DNA from: Verrucomicrobiota bacterium
GTDB lineage: Bacteria; Verrucomicrobiota; Verrucomicrobiia; Chthoniobacterales; Terrimicrobiaceae
Assembly (NCBI GenBank): GCA_026398255.1
Contig: JAPLTG010000032.1
Location: 62,001-126,000, forward strand
Direction of reading: 5' to 3'
DNA length: 64,000 nt
Part shown: positions 28,284 to 37,232 of the stretch, in pieces
Layout of the letters: each line of letters opens with the position of its first letter
Numbering within the stretch: the first letter of the stretch is position 1
Notes under the pieces: model-generated
Database searches by the model: none
Told to the model about the DNA's origin: nothing
The model's input: only the letters and a program-made list of their open reading frames with translations
Position numbers and translations under genes: made by a program

Positions 28284-28484
28284 TTATCCTCCGGCGGCGA
28301 CTTGGAGGATTTCGACGCGGTCGTTTTCGGCGACGGGAATTTTGGCCCAATCGGCGCGGCGGGTGGCTTGACCGTTGTGCTCGAGGAGGACCATGCGCGG
28401 CTCGAGGCCCAGCGCTGTCACGAGGTCGGCGAGGGTTTTCAAATCCACGAAGTCGCGGGGGTCGCCATTGATGTGAATTTTCAT
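28284..28484 (-). CDS. thiS: Sulfur carrier protein ThiS
   Basis: A 66-residue ubiquitin-like carrier that brings sulfur to thiazole synthesis after C-terminal thiocarboxylation. It starts MKIHINGDPRDF and ends VEILQVAAGG; the Gly-Gly tail is required for adenylation and thiocarboxylate formation. The start is fixed by an ATGA overlap with thiH. Its adenylating enzyme (ThiF) and the synthase ThiG are not in the window, which is unusual given the adjacency to thiH. Confidence 0.88.
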   Translation of the reverse strand: MKIHINGDPRDFVDLKTLADLVTALGLEPRMVLLEHNGQATRRADWAKIPVAENDRVEILQVAAGG

Positions 28485-29629
28485 CGAGAAGCGGAGAGGA
28501 TTTCGGCGTCCCAGTCTTTCCACACGGGATCAAGGCCGAGCTTTTGGAGAACGCCTTCGACGGTGCGCGCATCGCGGTCGTCGGAGATGCTGAATTGCTC
28601 GGTGGCCGACTCGCCGCCGGTGCCGGGTTGGATTTTTCCGCGCACGGTGAGGTGGAGGGCTTCCTTGCCTTGGCCAGTGTAGCCGCCGGGTTCGGTGTGG
28701 CTGCCGGCGCTCATCATGGTGATGCCCAGCGGGGCGATGAGGTCGCGCAGGGCGGCGGGTTCGCGCGTGCTGAGGACGATTCCGACGGCGGGGAAGGTCA
28801 CTCGCAGGGCGCAGAGGAGCTGGATGAACTCGCGGTCGGGCAGGGGATTTTCCGGCTCAAACTCTCCGGCGCAGGGACGCAGACGCGGGAGGCTGACGGT
28901 GAGCTGGGATTTCCAGCAGACGCGCTGGAGATATTCGAGGTGGGCTGCGAGGGCGAGGGCTTCGAATTTCCAGTCGGTGAGGCCGAACAGCGCGCCGATG
29001 CCGATGCGGCGGAAGCCTGCCTCGTGGCCTCGATCGGGGCAATCGAGCCGCCAGTCGAAATCCTTCTTTGGCCCGGCGAGGTGCATGCGCGCGTAGGTAT
29101 CGCGGTGGTAGGTCTCTTGATAAACGACGAGTCCCTCGGAGCCGGCTTGGACGAGCGGTTTGTATTCGGGGGCCTCCATCGGGGCGACCTCGATGGAAAG
29201 TGAGGGAACGATGGGGCGCAGGCGCTCGAGGCACATTTCAAGGTAGGGGCCGGAGACGAATTTCGGGTGCTCGCCCGCGACGAGAAGGATGTTTCGGAAA
29301 CCCTCGGCAACCAAGTGCCGGGCCTCTTTTTCGACTTGATCGATCTCGAGGGTGACGCGCTGGATGGCGTTCTCACGCGAAAAGCCGCAGTAGGTGCAGG
29401 AGTTGATGCACTCGTTCGAGAGGTAAAGCGGGGCGAAGAGTCGCATCGTTCGGCCGAAATGGCGACGGGTGGTGGCGGTGGAGCGGGCGGCGAGACTTTG
29501 GAGCGAGGCGTCGTCCATTGGCTCCAGCAAAGCCTCGAAAGCCCGCAGGAGCGGGGATTTTTGGCGGAGCGAATTGTCGAATTTTTTGGAAAAACCCATC
29601 AGATGATCCGCGCGGAGCGGTTGAGGCAT
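28481..29629 (-). CDS. thiH: 2-Iminoacetate synthase (tyrosine lyase) ThiH
   Basis: A radical SAM enzyme that splits tyrosine into dehydroglycine and p-cresol for the thiazole ring of thiamine. The cluster motif is NECINSCTYCGF (CxxxCxxC), followed by ILLVAGEHPKFV and the EVAPMEAPEY segment; the C-terminal region MMSAGSHTEPGGY is typical of ThiH. Length is 382 residues. The first ten residues are poorly conserved, so the internal Met MGFSKKFD (29599) could be the start. It heads the leftward run and is divergent from flgF over 143 bases. Confidence 0.88.
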   Translation of the reverse strand: MPQPLRADHLMGFSKKFDNSLRQKSPLLRAFEALLEPMDDASLQSLAARSTATTRRHFGRTMRLFAPLYLSNECINSCTYCGFSRENAIQRVTLEIDQVEKEARHLVAEGFRNILLVAGEHPKFVSGPYLEMCLERLRPIVPSLSIEVAPMEAPEYKPLVQAGSEGLVVYQETYHRDTYARMHLAGPKKDFDWRLDCPDRGHEAGFRRIGIGALFGLTDWKFEALALAAHLEYLQRVCWKSQLTVSLPRLRPCAGEFEPENPLPDREFIQLLCALRVTFPAVGIVLSTREPAALRDLIAPLGITMMSAGSHTEPGGYTGQGKEALHLTVRGKIQPGTGGESATEQFSISDDRDARTVEGVLQKLGLDPVWKDWDAEILSASR

Positions 29630-29772
29630 TTATTCGTGGAACCGGGCGACTCGGCAAGAGGCGAATTCGATTGGAGGAAAAAAGCGGCAAAATCTGCCTA
29701 ATCGTGGGAGTTGGTCTGCTGGGTTTTGCTACGAGAGAAAGATGGCATGTCTGATGCTATGCAAAGAGCACC

Positions 29773-30522
29773 ATGATCGAAGGAATTTACAACAACGCGG
29801 CCTCGCTGACGACGCTTGAAAAATGGCAAGCATCTATTACGCAAAATCTTGTTGCGTCAAAAGTCGCTGGTTTTAAGAAGTCCAACTTTGCGATCGAGTC
29901 GGACGATAGGGTCAAAACCAGCTACAACCCCGAGCAAAGCGCGGCTCAGCATACGGGGGGATTGCCTGTGCGGACGACCAGTATCAATTTCACGCCTGGC
30001 GAGATCGAGCAAACTCAGAAACCGACCGATATCGCGATCGACGGCCCGGGTTTCTTTCAGATCCAAGGTGCTGATGGAAATAACCTTTACACACGGAATG
30101 GTGAATTCCAATTCAACAACGAAAACACGCTCGTCACCCGGCATGGTTTGCAGGTCATGGGTGATGGCGGTCCGATCACCATCGATCCGGAGCAGGGTGC
30201 GGTGACGGTGGCCAAAGATGGCACGATCAGCCAAGGAAATAACCTCCTCGGTCGGTTGCAACTTTTTAATTTCGAGGATCCACAAGGCCTGACGCGCGTG
30301 GAGGGCGGGTATTTTGAAGCTCCGGATGGTGCTAATCCAGAGGCTGTTGAGGATGGGCAAGTGGTGCAGGGAGCCATCGAGTCGAGCAATGTGCTCCCGA
30401 TGGAGGAATTGGTGAGCCTGATCCAAGTCGCCCGCGCCTATGAGGCCTCCCAGCGCTCGATGCTTTCCCATGATGATTTGATTTCCAAGGCCATTAATTC
30501 CCTTGGCTCGACAACTGCTTAA
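29773..30522 (+). CDS. flgF: Flagellar basal-body rod protein FlgF
   Basis: A 249-residue proximal rod protein of the FlgF/FlgG family. The N-terminus MIEGIYNNAASLTTLEKWQ is a variant of the rod motif that forms the helical core; DIAIDGPGFFQIQ and NLYTRNGEFQFNNE are the conserved family blocks, and the C-terminal motif SLIQVARAYEASQRSM packs with the N-terminal helix. The paired gene downstream is flgG, so this one is flgF by position. It opens the flagellar operon. Confidence 0.88.
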   Translation: MIEGIYNNAASLTTLEKWQASITQNLVASKVAGFKKSNFAIESDDRVKTSYNPEQSAAQHTGGLPVRTTSINFTPGEIEQTQKPTDIAIDGPGFFQIQGADGNNLYTRNGEFQFNNENTLVTRHGLQVMGDGGPITIDPEQGAVTVAKDGTISQGNNLLGRLQLFNFEDPQGLTRVEGGYFEAPDGANPEAVEDGQVVQGAIESSNVLPMEELVSLIQVARAYEASQRSMLSHDDLISKAINSLGSTTA

Positions 30523-30534
30523 CAACCCACTGCT

Positions 30535-31320
30535 ATGATCCATCGAATTCTCCAAGCTGCCTCGAGTGGCATGTATGCCCAGCAGATGAACCTGAACACG
30601 ATCGCGAACAACCTCGCGAATGTGAACACGACGGGCTTCAAAAAGAACAAAATCGAGTTTCAGGACATGCTCTACCAAAAGAAGCGCATGGCTGGTGCCG
30701 AGCAGGGAGCGGGCAATCAAGTCCCTGCGGGAGTCGAGGTCGGTAACGGAACTCAAGTCGCCTCGACGGCAAAAATTTTCACCCAAGGTCAACTCACTCA
30801 GACCGGCGAGAAGATGGATATCGCGATTCAGGGCGACGGATTTTTGGAAGTGCAAATGCCCGATGGAACGAATGCCTACACTCGCGATGGCGGGCTCAAA
30901 GTTTCGGCCAATGGCAATGTGGTGACCAATGATGGCAACCAGATTCTGAGCGGCTTCGGAACCATTCCGCCCGACGCTCAGGGAGTTTCGATTTCGCCGG
31001 AAGGCCAGGTGACGGTGCAGACTCCCGGCGGGTCTCAGAATTTCCAGATTCAGCTCGTGCGTTTTAACAACCCAGCCGGACTCACCGCGATTGGGCAGAA
31101 TCTTTATCAGGAGACCGAGGCTAGTGGCGCGCCCACTTTGGGAACTCCCGGCCAGGCCGGATTCGGCAGCATCCTGCAAAATTACTTGGAGACCTCGAAT
31201 GTGAATGTCGCCGAGGAAATGGTGAACATGATTCTCGCGCAGCGCGCCTACGAAGTGAGCGCCAAAGCGATCCAGACTTCAGACCAGCTCCTGGAGATGA
31301 CTAATAACCTCAAGCGTTAA
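30535..31320 (+). CDS. flgG: Flagellar distal rod protein FlgG
   Basis: A 261-residue distal rod subunit. It has the canonical N-terminus (AASSGMYAQQMNLNTIANNL, then ANVNTTGFKKNK), the middle block DIAIQGDGFLEVQMPDG and the C-terminal block NVAEEMVNMILAQRAYEVS with a terminal helix. Length is standard. It lies 12 bases after flgF and shares its stop with the ATG of flgA, so these are translationally coupled. Confidence 0.95.
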   Translation: MIHRILQAASSGMYAQQMNLNTIANNLANVNTTGFKKNKIEFQDMLYQKKRMAGAEQGAGNQVPAGVEVGNGTQVASTAKIFTQGQLTQTGEKMDIAIQGDGFLEVQMPDGTNAYTRDGGLKVSANGNVVTNDGNQILSGFGTIPPDAQGVSISPEGQVTVQTPGGSQNFQIQLVRFNNPAGLTAIGQNLYQETEASGAPTLGTPGQAGFGSILQNYLETSNVNVAEEMVNMILAQRAYEVSAKAIQTSDQLLEMTNNLKR

Positions 31321-32135
31321 TGAACCGACTCACTGCGATTTTTCTTCCGATAGCGGCGGCGACCTCGTTACAGGCCGCCGAATTGGGGAATATTCTCACG
31401 CCTCTGGCATCGTTGCCTGCGAATACAGGCGCGGCCAGTCTGCCAGTCGCCGCCCCGGAGCAAGCACCGCCGCCGGTGGTGACTTCGATGGGCGATTTTA
31501 CGCTGGGCGACACGCAGATTTTGGATGCTTTGCAGCGCGAGTTGACCGCGAGCTTGGCGCTTCGCGGCGAGCTGAAATTGAGCTTCGTCGAACCTTGGAA
31601 TCCGATCGAAATCAAGAACGGCAAAGATTGGAGCCTCGTCGTCGATGGGATTCCCAAAAGTGGAATCTCCCAGAATTTCCCTATCCGCTTCAGCGTGATG
31701 GCGGGCGGAAAGAAAGTCGGAGTTTGGCAATTCCAGGTGAAGGCGAAACTCATCGAGCCCGTCTGGGTTTCCACGCGCCGTCTCGAACGCGGTGAGTCGA
31801 TCAACTCCGCTGTCGCCGCGCTTCAGGATTTGGATGTTTTAAATACCAACAAGGAACTCCTGAAGGCCGATGAGAAGTTGGACTATTTTGAAGTCGCGCA
31901 GGCTGTCCCTGCCAACCAAGTCCTCTCCCGTTCCGACATCACTCCGCGCCACATCGTGCGTCGTGGCAAGGTCGTCGATGTCGTCGTCAATGAAGGTGGA
32001 ATCAATATCTCGATGAAAGCCATGGCCCTCGCCGACGGCGGGGTGGGGGAGACCATCATAGTTCGCAACATCGATAGCAAAAAAGACTTCCAAGCCCAAG
32101 TGGTGGGCTCGAACACCGTCCAAGTAAAATTTTGA
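31320..32135 (+). CDS. flgA: Flagella basal body P-ring formation protein FlgA
   Basis: A 271-residue periplasmic chaperone for P-ring (FlgI) assembly. A signal peptide (LTAIFLPIAAATSLQA) precedes an N-terminal domain and the C-terminal SAF domain, visible as VWVSTRRLERGESI, AVPANQVLSRSDITPR and GETIIVRNIDSKKDFQAQV. The last block is the FlgA signature. It overlaps flgG by one base and flgH follows immediately, in keeping with its role in ring assembly. Confidence 0.9.
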   Translation: MNRLTAIFLPIAAATSLQAAELGNILTPLASLPANTGAASLPVAAPEQAPPPVVTSMGDFTLGDTQILDALQRELTASLALRGELKLSFVEPWNPIEIKNGKDWSLVVDGIPKSGISQNFPIRFSVMAGGKKVGVWQFQVKAKLIEPVWVSTRRLERGESINSAVAALQDLDVLNTNKELLKADEKLDYFEVAQAVPANQVLSRSDITPRHIVRRGKVVDVVVNEGGINISMKAMALADGGVGETIIVRNIDSKKDFQAQVVGSNTVQVKF

Positions 32136-32143
32136 AAACGAAA

Positions 32144-32857
32144 ATGAAATTCACACCCATGATTTTCTCCGTGGCTTGCGTGGCCGCGATCGCCACCGGA
32201 GCTTCCCAAGCCCAAGCCAACTCGCTGTGGGTTAAAGCCGGCAATACCGAGCAGAGCATGTTCGCCGACAAAGTCGCCCGCGGGATTGGAGATATCCTGA
32301 CGATCGTGGTGGATGAAAATACGACCACCGCGCAAGACGCCGACCTGCTCACTCGCGACGAGTATCAAGGTGGTAGCGGCATCGGCATCGCATTCAATCA
32401 GTTTTTCAACCAGTTCCTGCAGGCGGCTCCTCGCTTGTTGGGCTTGGCAACGGGTCCCACCAATACGGATGAAGATGGCAATGCAGTCGTCCCTGTCGGA
32501 GGCAGTAACAATATCACGATACCTACGCTCGATTTTGCCTCTTCCGGGGAATGGAATGCCGGTGGCCGGACGGCGAACAAGTTGACGGTGTCGAACCGCA
32601 CGGCAGTGACGGTTGTTGATGTTTTGCCGAATGGAAACTTGGTGGTCGAAGGATCCAAAATCATCCGCACCGGCGTTGAGGACCAATACGCCTACTTGCG
32701 CGGAGTGGTTCGCCCGGTCGATATCGAGGCCGATAACACAGTTTCCTCCACTAAAATCGCAGACGCCCAAGTGGAGTTCGTCCCAGCCGGCGAGTTGACC
32801 GAAGCCCAAAAGAAAGGCTGGCTCCTGCGCGCTTGGGATAAAGTTAAGCCATTCTAA
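32144..32857 (+). CDS. flgH: Flagellar L-ring protein FlgH
   Basis: A 237-residue outer-membrane L-ring subunit. Blocks SLWVKAGNTEQSMFADKVAR, GDILTIVVDEN, LVVEGSKIIR and LRGVVRPVDIEADNTVSS with DAQVEF identify it. The N-terminus has a signal peptide with an apparent SPase I site (QAQA before NSLW) and no convincing lipobox, although most FlgH proteins are lipoproteins. The ATG at 32144 is chosen over a TTG at 32132 that overlaps flgA. Together with flgI it implies a diderm cell. Confidence 0.9.
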   Translation: MKFTPMIFSVACVAAIATGASQAQANSLWVKAGNTEQSMFADKVARGIGDILTIVVDENTTTAQDADLLTRDEYQGGSGIGIAFNQFFNQFLQAAPRLLGLATGPTNTDEDGNAVVPVGGSNNITIPTLDFASSGEWNAGGRTANKLTVSNRTAVTVVDVLPNGNLVVEGSKIIRTGVEDQYAYLRGVVRPVDIEADNTVSSTKIADAQVEFVPAGELTEAQKKGWLLRAWDKVKPF

Positions 32858-32863
32858 TTACTT

Positions 32864-34015
32864 GTGAAAAACCTCGTTCTCATTCCCTTAATGGCCCTGG
32901 CCGTAGTCGCCCCGTCCTCTGCGCAGGTCAGCGACTCATCGCCGATTACTCTCAATTACAGCGGCGGTTCCCGCATCAAAGACCTCATCGATGTCGAAGG
33001 CGCCCGTGACAACCAATTGAACGGCTATGGACTCGTTGTGGGCCTAGCCGGAACTGGTGATAGTAAAATCGACTCAACTTTGCAGACCATCGCGAACGCA
33101 TTGAAAAATTTCGGCGTCAATGTGCCGATGGATGACATTAAGTCCGGCAATGTCGCGGCCGTCATGGTCACGGCGGAGATTCCCCCCTTTGTTAAACCCG
33201 GCACTCGCATCGATGTGACGATTTCCTCGATCGGCGACTCGAAGACCCTCCAAGGCGGCGTCCTGCTCCAAGTCCCCCTGCAAGGTGCTGACAAGACAGT
33301 TTATGCCGTAGCTCAAGGGGCGATTGCGGTCGGTGGTTTCCTCGGAGGTCAAGGCGGGCCTGGTGGCGCGACCGTTCAGAAAAACCACCCAACTGTCGCC
33401 ACCATTCCGAACGGAGCCATTGTGGAACGCGAAATCCCCACTCAAATCGTGAGCAACGGATCCATGAATCTCATGCTCCGTGATGCGGATTTCACCTCCG
33501 CCGCCCGCATGGCAGAGGCCATCAACCGTGTTTTCCCAAACACCGCCGTCGCTAGGGATTCGAAGACCATCAATGTCCTGCTTCCGCCAGAATACAGCAA
33601 CTACGAGGTTAACTTCCTCGCCACGATCGGAAGCATCGAAGTCGAGCCCGATACCGCCGCCCGAGTGGTCATCAACGAGCGCACCGGCGTGATTGTTGCC
33701 ACCTCGAATGTCCGCGTGTCCAAAGTCGCCGTCAGCCACGGTTCGCTTACCATTTCCGTCGCCTCAAATCTGACGGCCAGTCAGCCCAACGGTTCGTTTT
33801 TTGGCAATTCCGCCGGCACGACAGAGGTGCTGAACAGCACGACGACGGATGTGAACGAGCAAAAGGGATCATTCAAACTCGTCGAGGAGGCCCCAACGAT
33901 CGAGAAGGTCGCCACGGCACTGAATGCTCTAGGTGTGAGCACCCGCGACATGATGTCCATTTTCCAAACCATGAAGCGCGCTGGAGCCCTGCAAGCGGAA
34001 CTTGTTCTGAACTGA
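32864..34015 (+). CDS. flgI: Flagellar P-ring protein FlgI
   Basis: A 383-residue periplasmic P-ring subunit. Residues 1-20 form a signal peptide (cleavage after SSA), followed by the family blocks SRIKDLIDVEGARDNQLNGY, GLVVGLAGTGDS, KSGNVAAVMVTAEIPPF and GTRIDVTISSIGD. The C-terminal VEEAPTIEKVATALNALGVS is also typical. The start is a GTG at 32864, six bases after flgH. Length is normal. Confidence 0.95.
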   Translation: MKNLVLIPLMALAVVAPSSAQVSDSSPITLNYSGGSRIKDLIDVEGARDNQLNGYGLVVGLAGTGDSKIDSTLQTIANALKNFGVNVPMDDIKSGNVAAVMVTAEIPPFVKPGTRIDVTISSIGDSKTLQGGVLLQVPLQGADKTVYAVAQGAIAVGGFLGGQGGPGGATVQKNHPTVATIPNGAIVEREIPTQIVSNGSMNLMLRDADFTSAARMAEAINRVFPNTAVARDSKTINVLLPPEYSNYEVNFLATIGSIEVEPDTAARVVINERTGVIVATSNVRVSKVAVSHGSLTISVASNLTASQPNGSFFGNSAGTTEVLNSTTTDVNEQKGSFKLVEEAPTIEKVATALNALGVSTRDMMSIFQTMKRAGALQAELVLN

Positions 34016-34017
34016 TT

Positions 34018-34353
34018 ATGGAAATTTCATCCATCACCCCACAAGCCGGCCTGCTGATGAACCCCGACCTCGGGGCCATTGCTGCCGCCGGAAAAAATTC
34101 CCGCCCCGATGGGAAGGATGCAAAAATTGCCGACTCATGCAAAGAGTTCGAGGCCGTGCTCTGGCGCCAAATGCTTGAGAAAGCACTCTCACCCATGCTC
34201 CATTCCACGGAGGGTGGCGGAGATAAGACCGGAACCTACAATTATTTCCTGACGAACACGATTGCCGACGAAGTCAGTCAAGGCTCCAACGGAATCTCGT
34301 CTGTCCTTTACGCCCAACTCGTTAGCAAAAATCCAAAAACCTCAAATCTATGA
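34018..34353 (+). CDS. flgJ: Rod-binding protein, FlgJ N-terminal domain only
   Basis: A 111-residue protein with the rod-binding domain of FlgJ: IADSCKEFEAVLWRQMLEKA, a Gly-rich loop, then NTIADEVSQGSNGISSVLYAQL. The C-terminal muramidase domain of enterobacterial FlgJ is absent, as in many other phyla, so a separate lytic enzyme must open the wall for the rod. The two amidases in this window are candidates only by proximity. It starts two bases after flgI and overlaps flgN by four. Confidence 0.85.
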   Translation: MEISSITPQAGLLMNPDLGAIAAAGKNSRPDGKDAKIADSCKEFEAVLWRQMLEKALSPMLHSTEGGGDKTGTYNYFLTNTIADEVSQGSNGISSVLYAQLVSKNPKTSNL

Positions 34354-34850
34354 ACATACAAACCCAATTCCAAGAGATCGTGGCGATGCTTCAGAACGAA
34401 CTCCAAGAATACGGAGGGCTTTTGCATCTTTTCGATCGCCAGCAAAAGTGCATCGTTCACCAAGACCCAACAGGTTTTCTCGATATCAATGTCGATGTCG
34501 ACGAGCAGATTGCAAAACTTTCCCACTGCCGCCTTGGCCGCGAGGAACTCGTCCGCCAGACAGCCTTGGCCCTCGGCAAATCGAAGGACATCACTCTCTC
34601 CGCGCTGAGTCATAGCTTCGCTCCTGAGCATCAACCGCTTCTGCGCGCATTGATCGATGAAATCAACGACCTGATCACCCGCACCCAGCGCCGGACCCGC
34701 CAAAATCGCATGCTTCTTTCCCAGTGCGTGGAGTCGGCACGGCAATTGCTTGCTGTAAGCAACCCCGGAGCGATCCCAGGAACCTACGGGGCCCACGGAC
34801 AGATCAGAACCCAATACAACACCGACCGATACACCGCCGCTGTCGCCTGA
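34350..34850 (+). CDS. flgN: FlgN-like flagellar chaperone
   Basis: A 166-residue predicted helical protein. The pattern QFQEIVAMLQNELQEYGGLL, then a DEQIAKLSHCRLGREEL segment and a long C-terminal helix, resembles FlgN, the export chaperone that protects FlgK and FlgL before secretion. Position supports it: it overlaps the rod-binding gene and directly precedes flgK and flgL. The sequence family is poorly conserved, so the call relies on both pattern and context. Confidence 0.75.
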   Translation: MNIQTQFQEIVAMLQNELQEYGGLLHLFDRQQKCIVHQDPTGFLDINVDVDEQIAKLSHCRLGREELVRQTALALGKSKDITLSALSHSFAPEHQPLLRALIDEINDLITRTQRRTRQNRMLLSQCVESARQLLAVSNPGAIPGTYGAHGQIRTQYNTDRYTAAVA

Positions 34851-34897
34851 ACCGACCAAGGCGGGATTAAGGTCCCGAACAAGGAAGTTTCCATTTT

Positions 34898-36280
34898 ATG
34901 GCAGGTCTCATCTCTTCACTGCACAACAGCAGCGCCGCCCTTCGAGTCCACTCGAAAGGCCTAGAAGTCACGGGCAAAAACCTCGCGAATGTCAATAATC
35001 GTGGTTACTCCAAGGAGCGCGTCGAAATCGGCGACCGAGGCCAAATCAATACCGGCGTCGCCACCGAAAGCATGGGCGTGGAAGCCATGGGCCTCCGCCA
35101 AAACCGCGACGCTCTTCTCGACAAAAGCGTCATGCGGGAGTTGACGACAACAGCGGACTTGGAAGCCGCTAAAAAAGTTCTGACTAGCGCTGAGACGGCT
35201 TTGGGTCAATTTCTTGATCGCACGAAAGATTCTACTTCAATCCAAAACGCAATGGGAGCCAGTGGCGGTGCGATTGGGGATGCTCTGACTGATTTCTTTA
35301 ACGCATGGGAAAGCGTTTCCGTTAAACCCCAAGATGTCGGGGAAAAGCAGTTGCTGATCGAAAAAGCAAAAATCTTGGCAGAAAAACTTAACCAGACAGA
35401 TAAGCGACTGTCTCAAGTTCAAACCGACGTTGATGCCCAACTTAAAACCGATGTTGTAACAGTTAACCAACTCCTTGACGAGATCGCCAAGACCAACGAT
35501 TACATCGCGAAGGCAGAATTGTTAAAGCCCTATTCGGCAGTCGATTTGCGCGATCAACGCCAAGCGAAACTGGAGGAGCTCTCCAAATACCTTGATGTTC
35601 AGTTTGAAAATATCACCGATGGGTTGGGCCAGATCAAAGTGACTTCCGGCAATGTGACGCTCGTCGATGGGAATGAGGTCGCTGGTCAGTTGGCTTACCA
35701 AGACGATTCCACAGTCGCAGGTTTTAGGACCTTCATACTTGGCGGTAATCCTTTTGTTCCTGCCAATGGAAAGCTTGCGGCTCAACTCGAGTCTTCCACA
35801 GGGACCGTGCAAAATGCCCGTAACGAAATCGCCACCCTGAAAACGAATCTCAAAAATGAGGTGAATTCGGCATACACTCCGGCCGCATTTTTCGCAGTAG
35901 ATTCAACAACTGGTTCTATTTCTGTTTCTGCAACATCAATTTCCGCCGGGGCGAATGGAAGTAATCAAATTGCCTTGAATCTAGCGGAACTCGGCACGAA
36001 AACGTTCACAGCCTTGGGTTCTTCCACTTTCAACTCCTACTTCAACAAAACAGTCACCACAGTCGCCCAGCAGTTGAACTCCACGAACACTCGCCTAGAG
36101 GATCAAAAGCTCAGCGAGGAAATGGCGGTCAATAGCCGGGATCAATACAGCGGGGTTTCCCAAGACGAAGAAATCACCGATATGATGAAATTTCAGCGTA
36201 GCTTCCAAGCCTCAGCCCGTCACATCAATGTGATCGATACCCTTTTGGAACAAGTCGTGAACCGCCTCGGAGTAGGCTAA
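34898..36280 (+). CDS. flgK: Flagellar hook-associated protein 1 (FlgK)
   Basis: A 460-residue hook-filament junction protein. The N-terminus (SSLHNSSAALRVHSKGLEVT, then NLANVNNRGYSKERVEI) and the C-terminal block (GVSQDEEITDMMKFQRSFQA) are the paired helices that build the junction. The middle is variable and shorter than in enterobacteria. It follows its chaperone gene by 47 bases. Confidence 0.93.
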   Translation: MAGLISSLHNSSAALRVHSKGLEVTGKNLANVNNRGYSKERVEIGDRGQINTGVATESMGVEAMGLRQNRDALLDKSVMRELTTTADLEAAKKVLTSAETALGQFLDRTKDSTSIQNAMGASGGAIGDALTDFFNAWESVSVKPQDVGEKQLLIEKAKILAEKLNQTDKRLSQVQTDVDAQLKTDVVTVNQLLDEIAKTNDYIAKAELLKPYSAVDLRDQRQAKLEELSKYLDVQFENITDGLGQIKVTSGNVTLVDGNEVAGQLAYQDDSTVAGFRTFILGGNPFVPANGKLAAQLESSTGTVQNARNEIATLKTNLKNEVNSAYTPAAFFAVDSTTGSISVSATSISAGANGSNQIALNLAELGTKTFTALGSSTFNSYFNKTVTTVAQQLNSTNTRLEDQKLSEEMAVNSRDQYSGVSQDEEITDMMKFQRSFQASARHINVIDTLLEQVVNRLGVG

Positions 36281-36292
36281 TCTAATTAAGCC

Positions 36293-37213
36293 ATGAGAGT
36301 TACATTTAACGCATTTCCTGACACGCTCCTCGGCCGTCTTCAGTCCTTGGGCTCGGAGCAAAACAAAGCCTTGACGCAACTCAGCACCGGGCAGCGCATT
36401 TCTGCCCCCAGCGATGATGCTCCGGCCATGCAGCGGATTCTCAATCTGCGCACCGAGAAAAAGCAGAATCAGCAGTTCCATCGAAATGCCACCGATGGTC
36501 TTGAGAAGAGCAAGGTGTCCTTCTCGTCCCTCGAGCAGATCAAAGATTTGCTGGTGCGCGCCTCGGAACTGGCTGCAGGTGTCAACGGAGCTTCCTCTCC
36601 CAACGAATACTTTGCCAAGTCTTCAGAGATCAATCAACTGATTGAGCAGGGTTTGAATGTAGGCAATACCAAGTTACGCGGTTCGTATCTTTTTGCCGCT
36701 GATTCTCCAGAAAACCCCGCTTTTACGGCGACAAGGGATTCTCAAAACAAAATCACGGCGATTAATTACGCGGGAAGCCAAAACGACTCGGCGATTCGGA
36801 TTGGCGAAGACACCGAAATCAAGGTTGGCTCCTCCGTTCCTGAAAACGAAAAAATTGAGACTGTGTTGAATAAACTCATCGCCCTTCGAAATGCGATGGA
36901 TGCCCCAGCTTCTGCAACAAAGTCTGAAACAGTGATTGGCATGCGAGGACAGGGGACTGACAACCTTGATCAACTAGAAAACGATATTCTCTCGTCAATC
37001 TCTCGCGCAGGCACGATCCAATACCGCCTCGAAACCGCAATGCGTGATCTCGAGGTTCGCTATGAGGCCACGGAGCAATTGATTTCCAAAGATGCCGATG
37101 TGGATTTTGCCGAGGCTACGGTTCGGCTGAATCGTTCTCAGATGGCATACCAGGCGGCAATTCAGAGTGGAGCGATGATTCAGCGAAATTCTCTGCTCGA
37201 CTATGTTCGCTGA
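36293..37213 (+). CDS. flgL: Flagellar hook-associated protein 3 (FlgL)
   Basis: A 306-residue flagellin-like junction protein. The N-terminal domain (QSLGSEQNKALTQLSTGQRI, SAPSDDAPAMQRIL) and the C-terminal helix (FAEATVRLNRSQMAYQAAIQ) match FlgL. It could be mistaken for a short flagellin, but its position after flgK and the N-terminus MRVTFNAFPDTLLGRLQ argue for FlgL. It lies 12 bases after flgK. Confidence 0.9.
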   Translation: MRVTFNAFPDTLLGRLQSLGSEQNKALTQLSTGQRISAPSDDAPAMQRILNLRTEKKQNQQFHRNATDGLEKSKVSFSSLEQIKDLLVRASELAAGVNGASSPNEYFAKSSEINQLIEQGLNVGNTKLRGSYLFAADSPENPAFTATRDSQNKITAINYAGSQNDSAIRIGEDTEIKVGSSVPENEKIETVLNKLIALRNAMDAPASATKSETVIGMRGQGTDNLDQLENDILSSISRAGTIQYRLETAMRDLEVRYEATEQLISKDADVDFAEATVRLNRSQMAYQAAIQSGAMIQRNSLLDYVR

Positions 37214-37232
37214 TTTCATCTAAACACGCCCG

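Noticed and set aside
26264-28471. A 735-codon plus-strand frame across lysS, FHA and carA
   Set aside because: It is an antisense shadow with Gly/Val/Ala-rich composition; the opposite strand carries well-conserved genes.
29743-29758. A GG-N10-GC sequence (TGGCATG ... ATGCT) before flgF as a sigma-54 promoter
   Set aside because: It would start transcription only a few bases before the flgF ATG, leaving no room for a ribosome-binding site, and both elements have mismatches.
36293-37213. FlgL as a flagellin
   Set aside because: Position after flgK and N-terminal sequence fit FlgL; no central variable flagellin domain.
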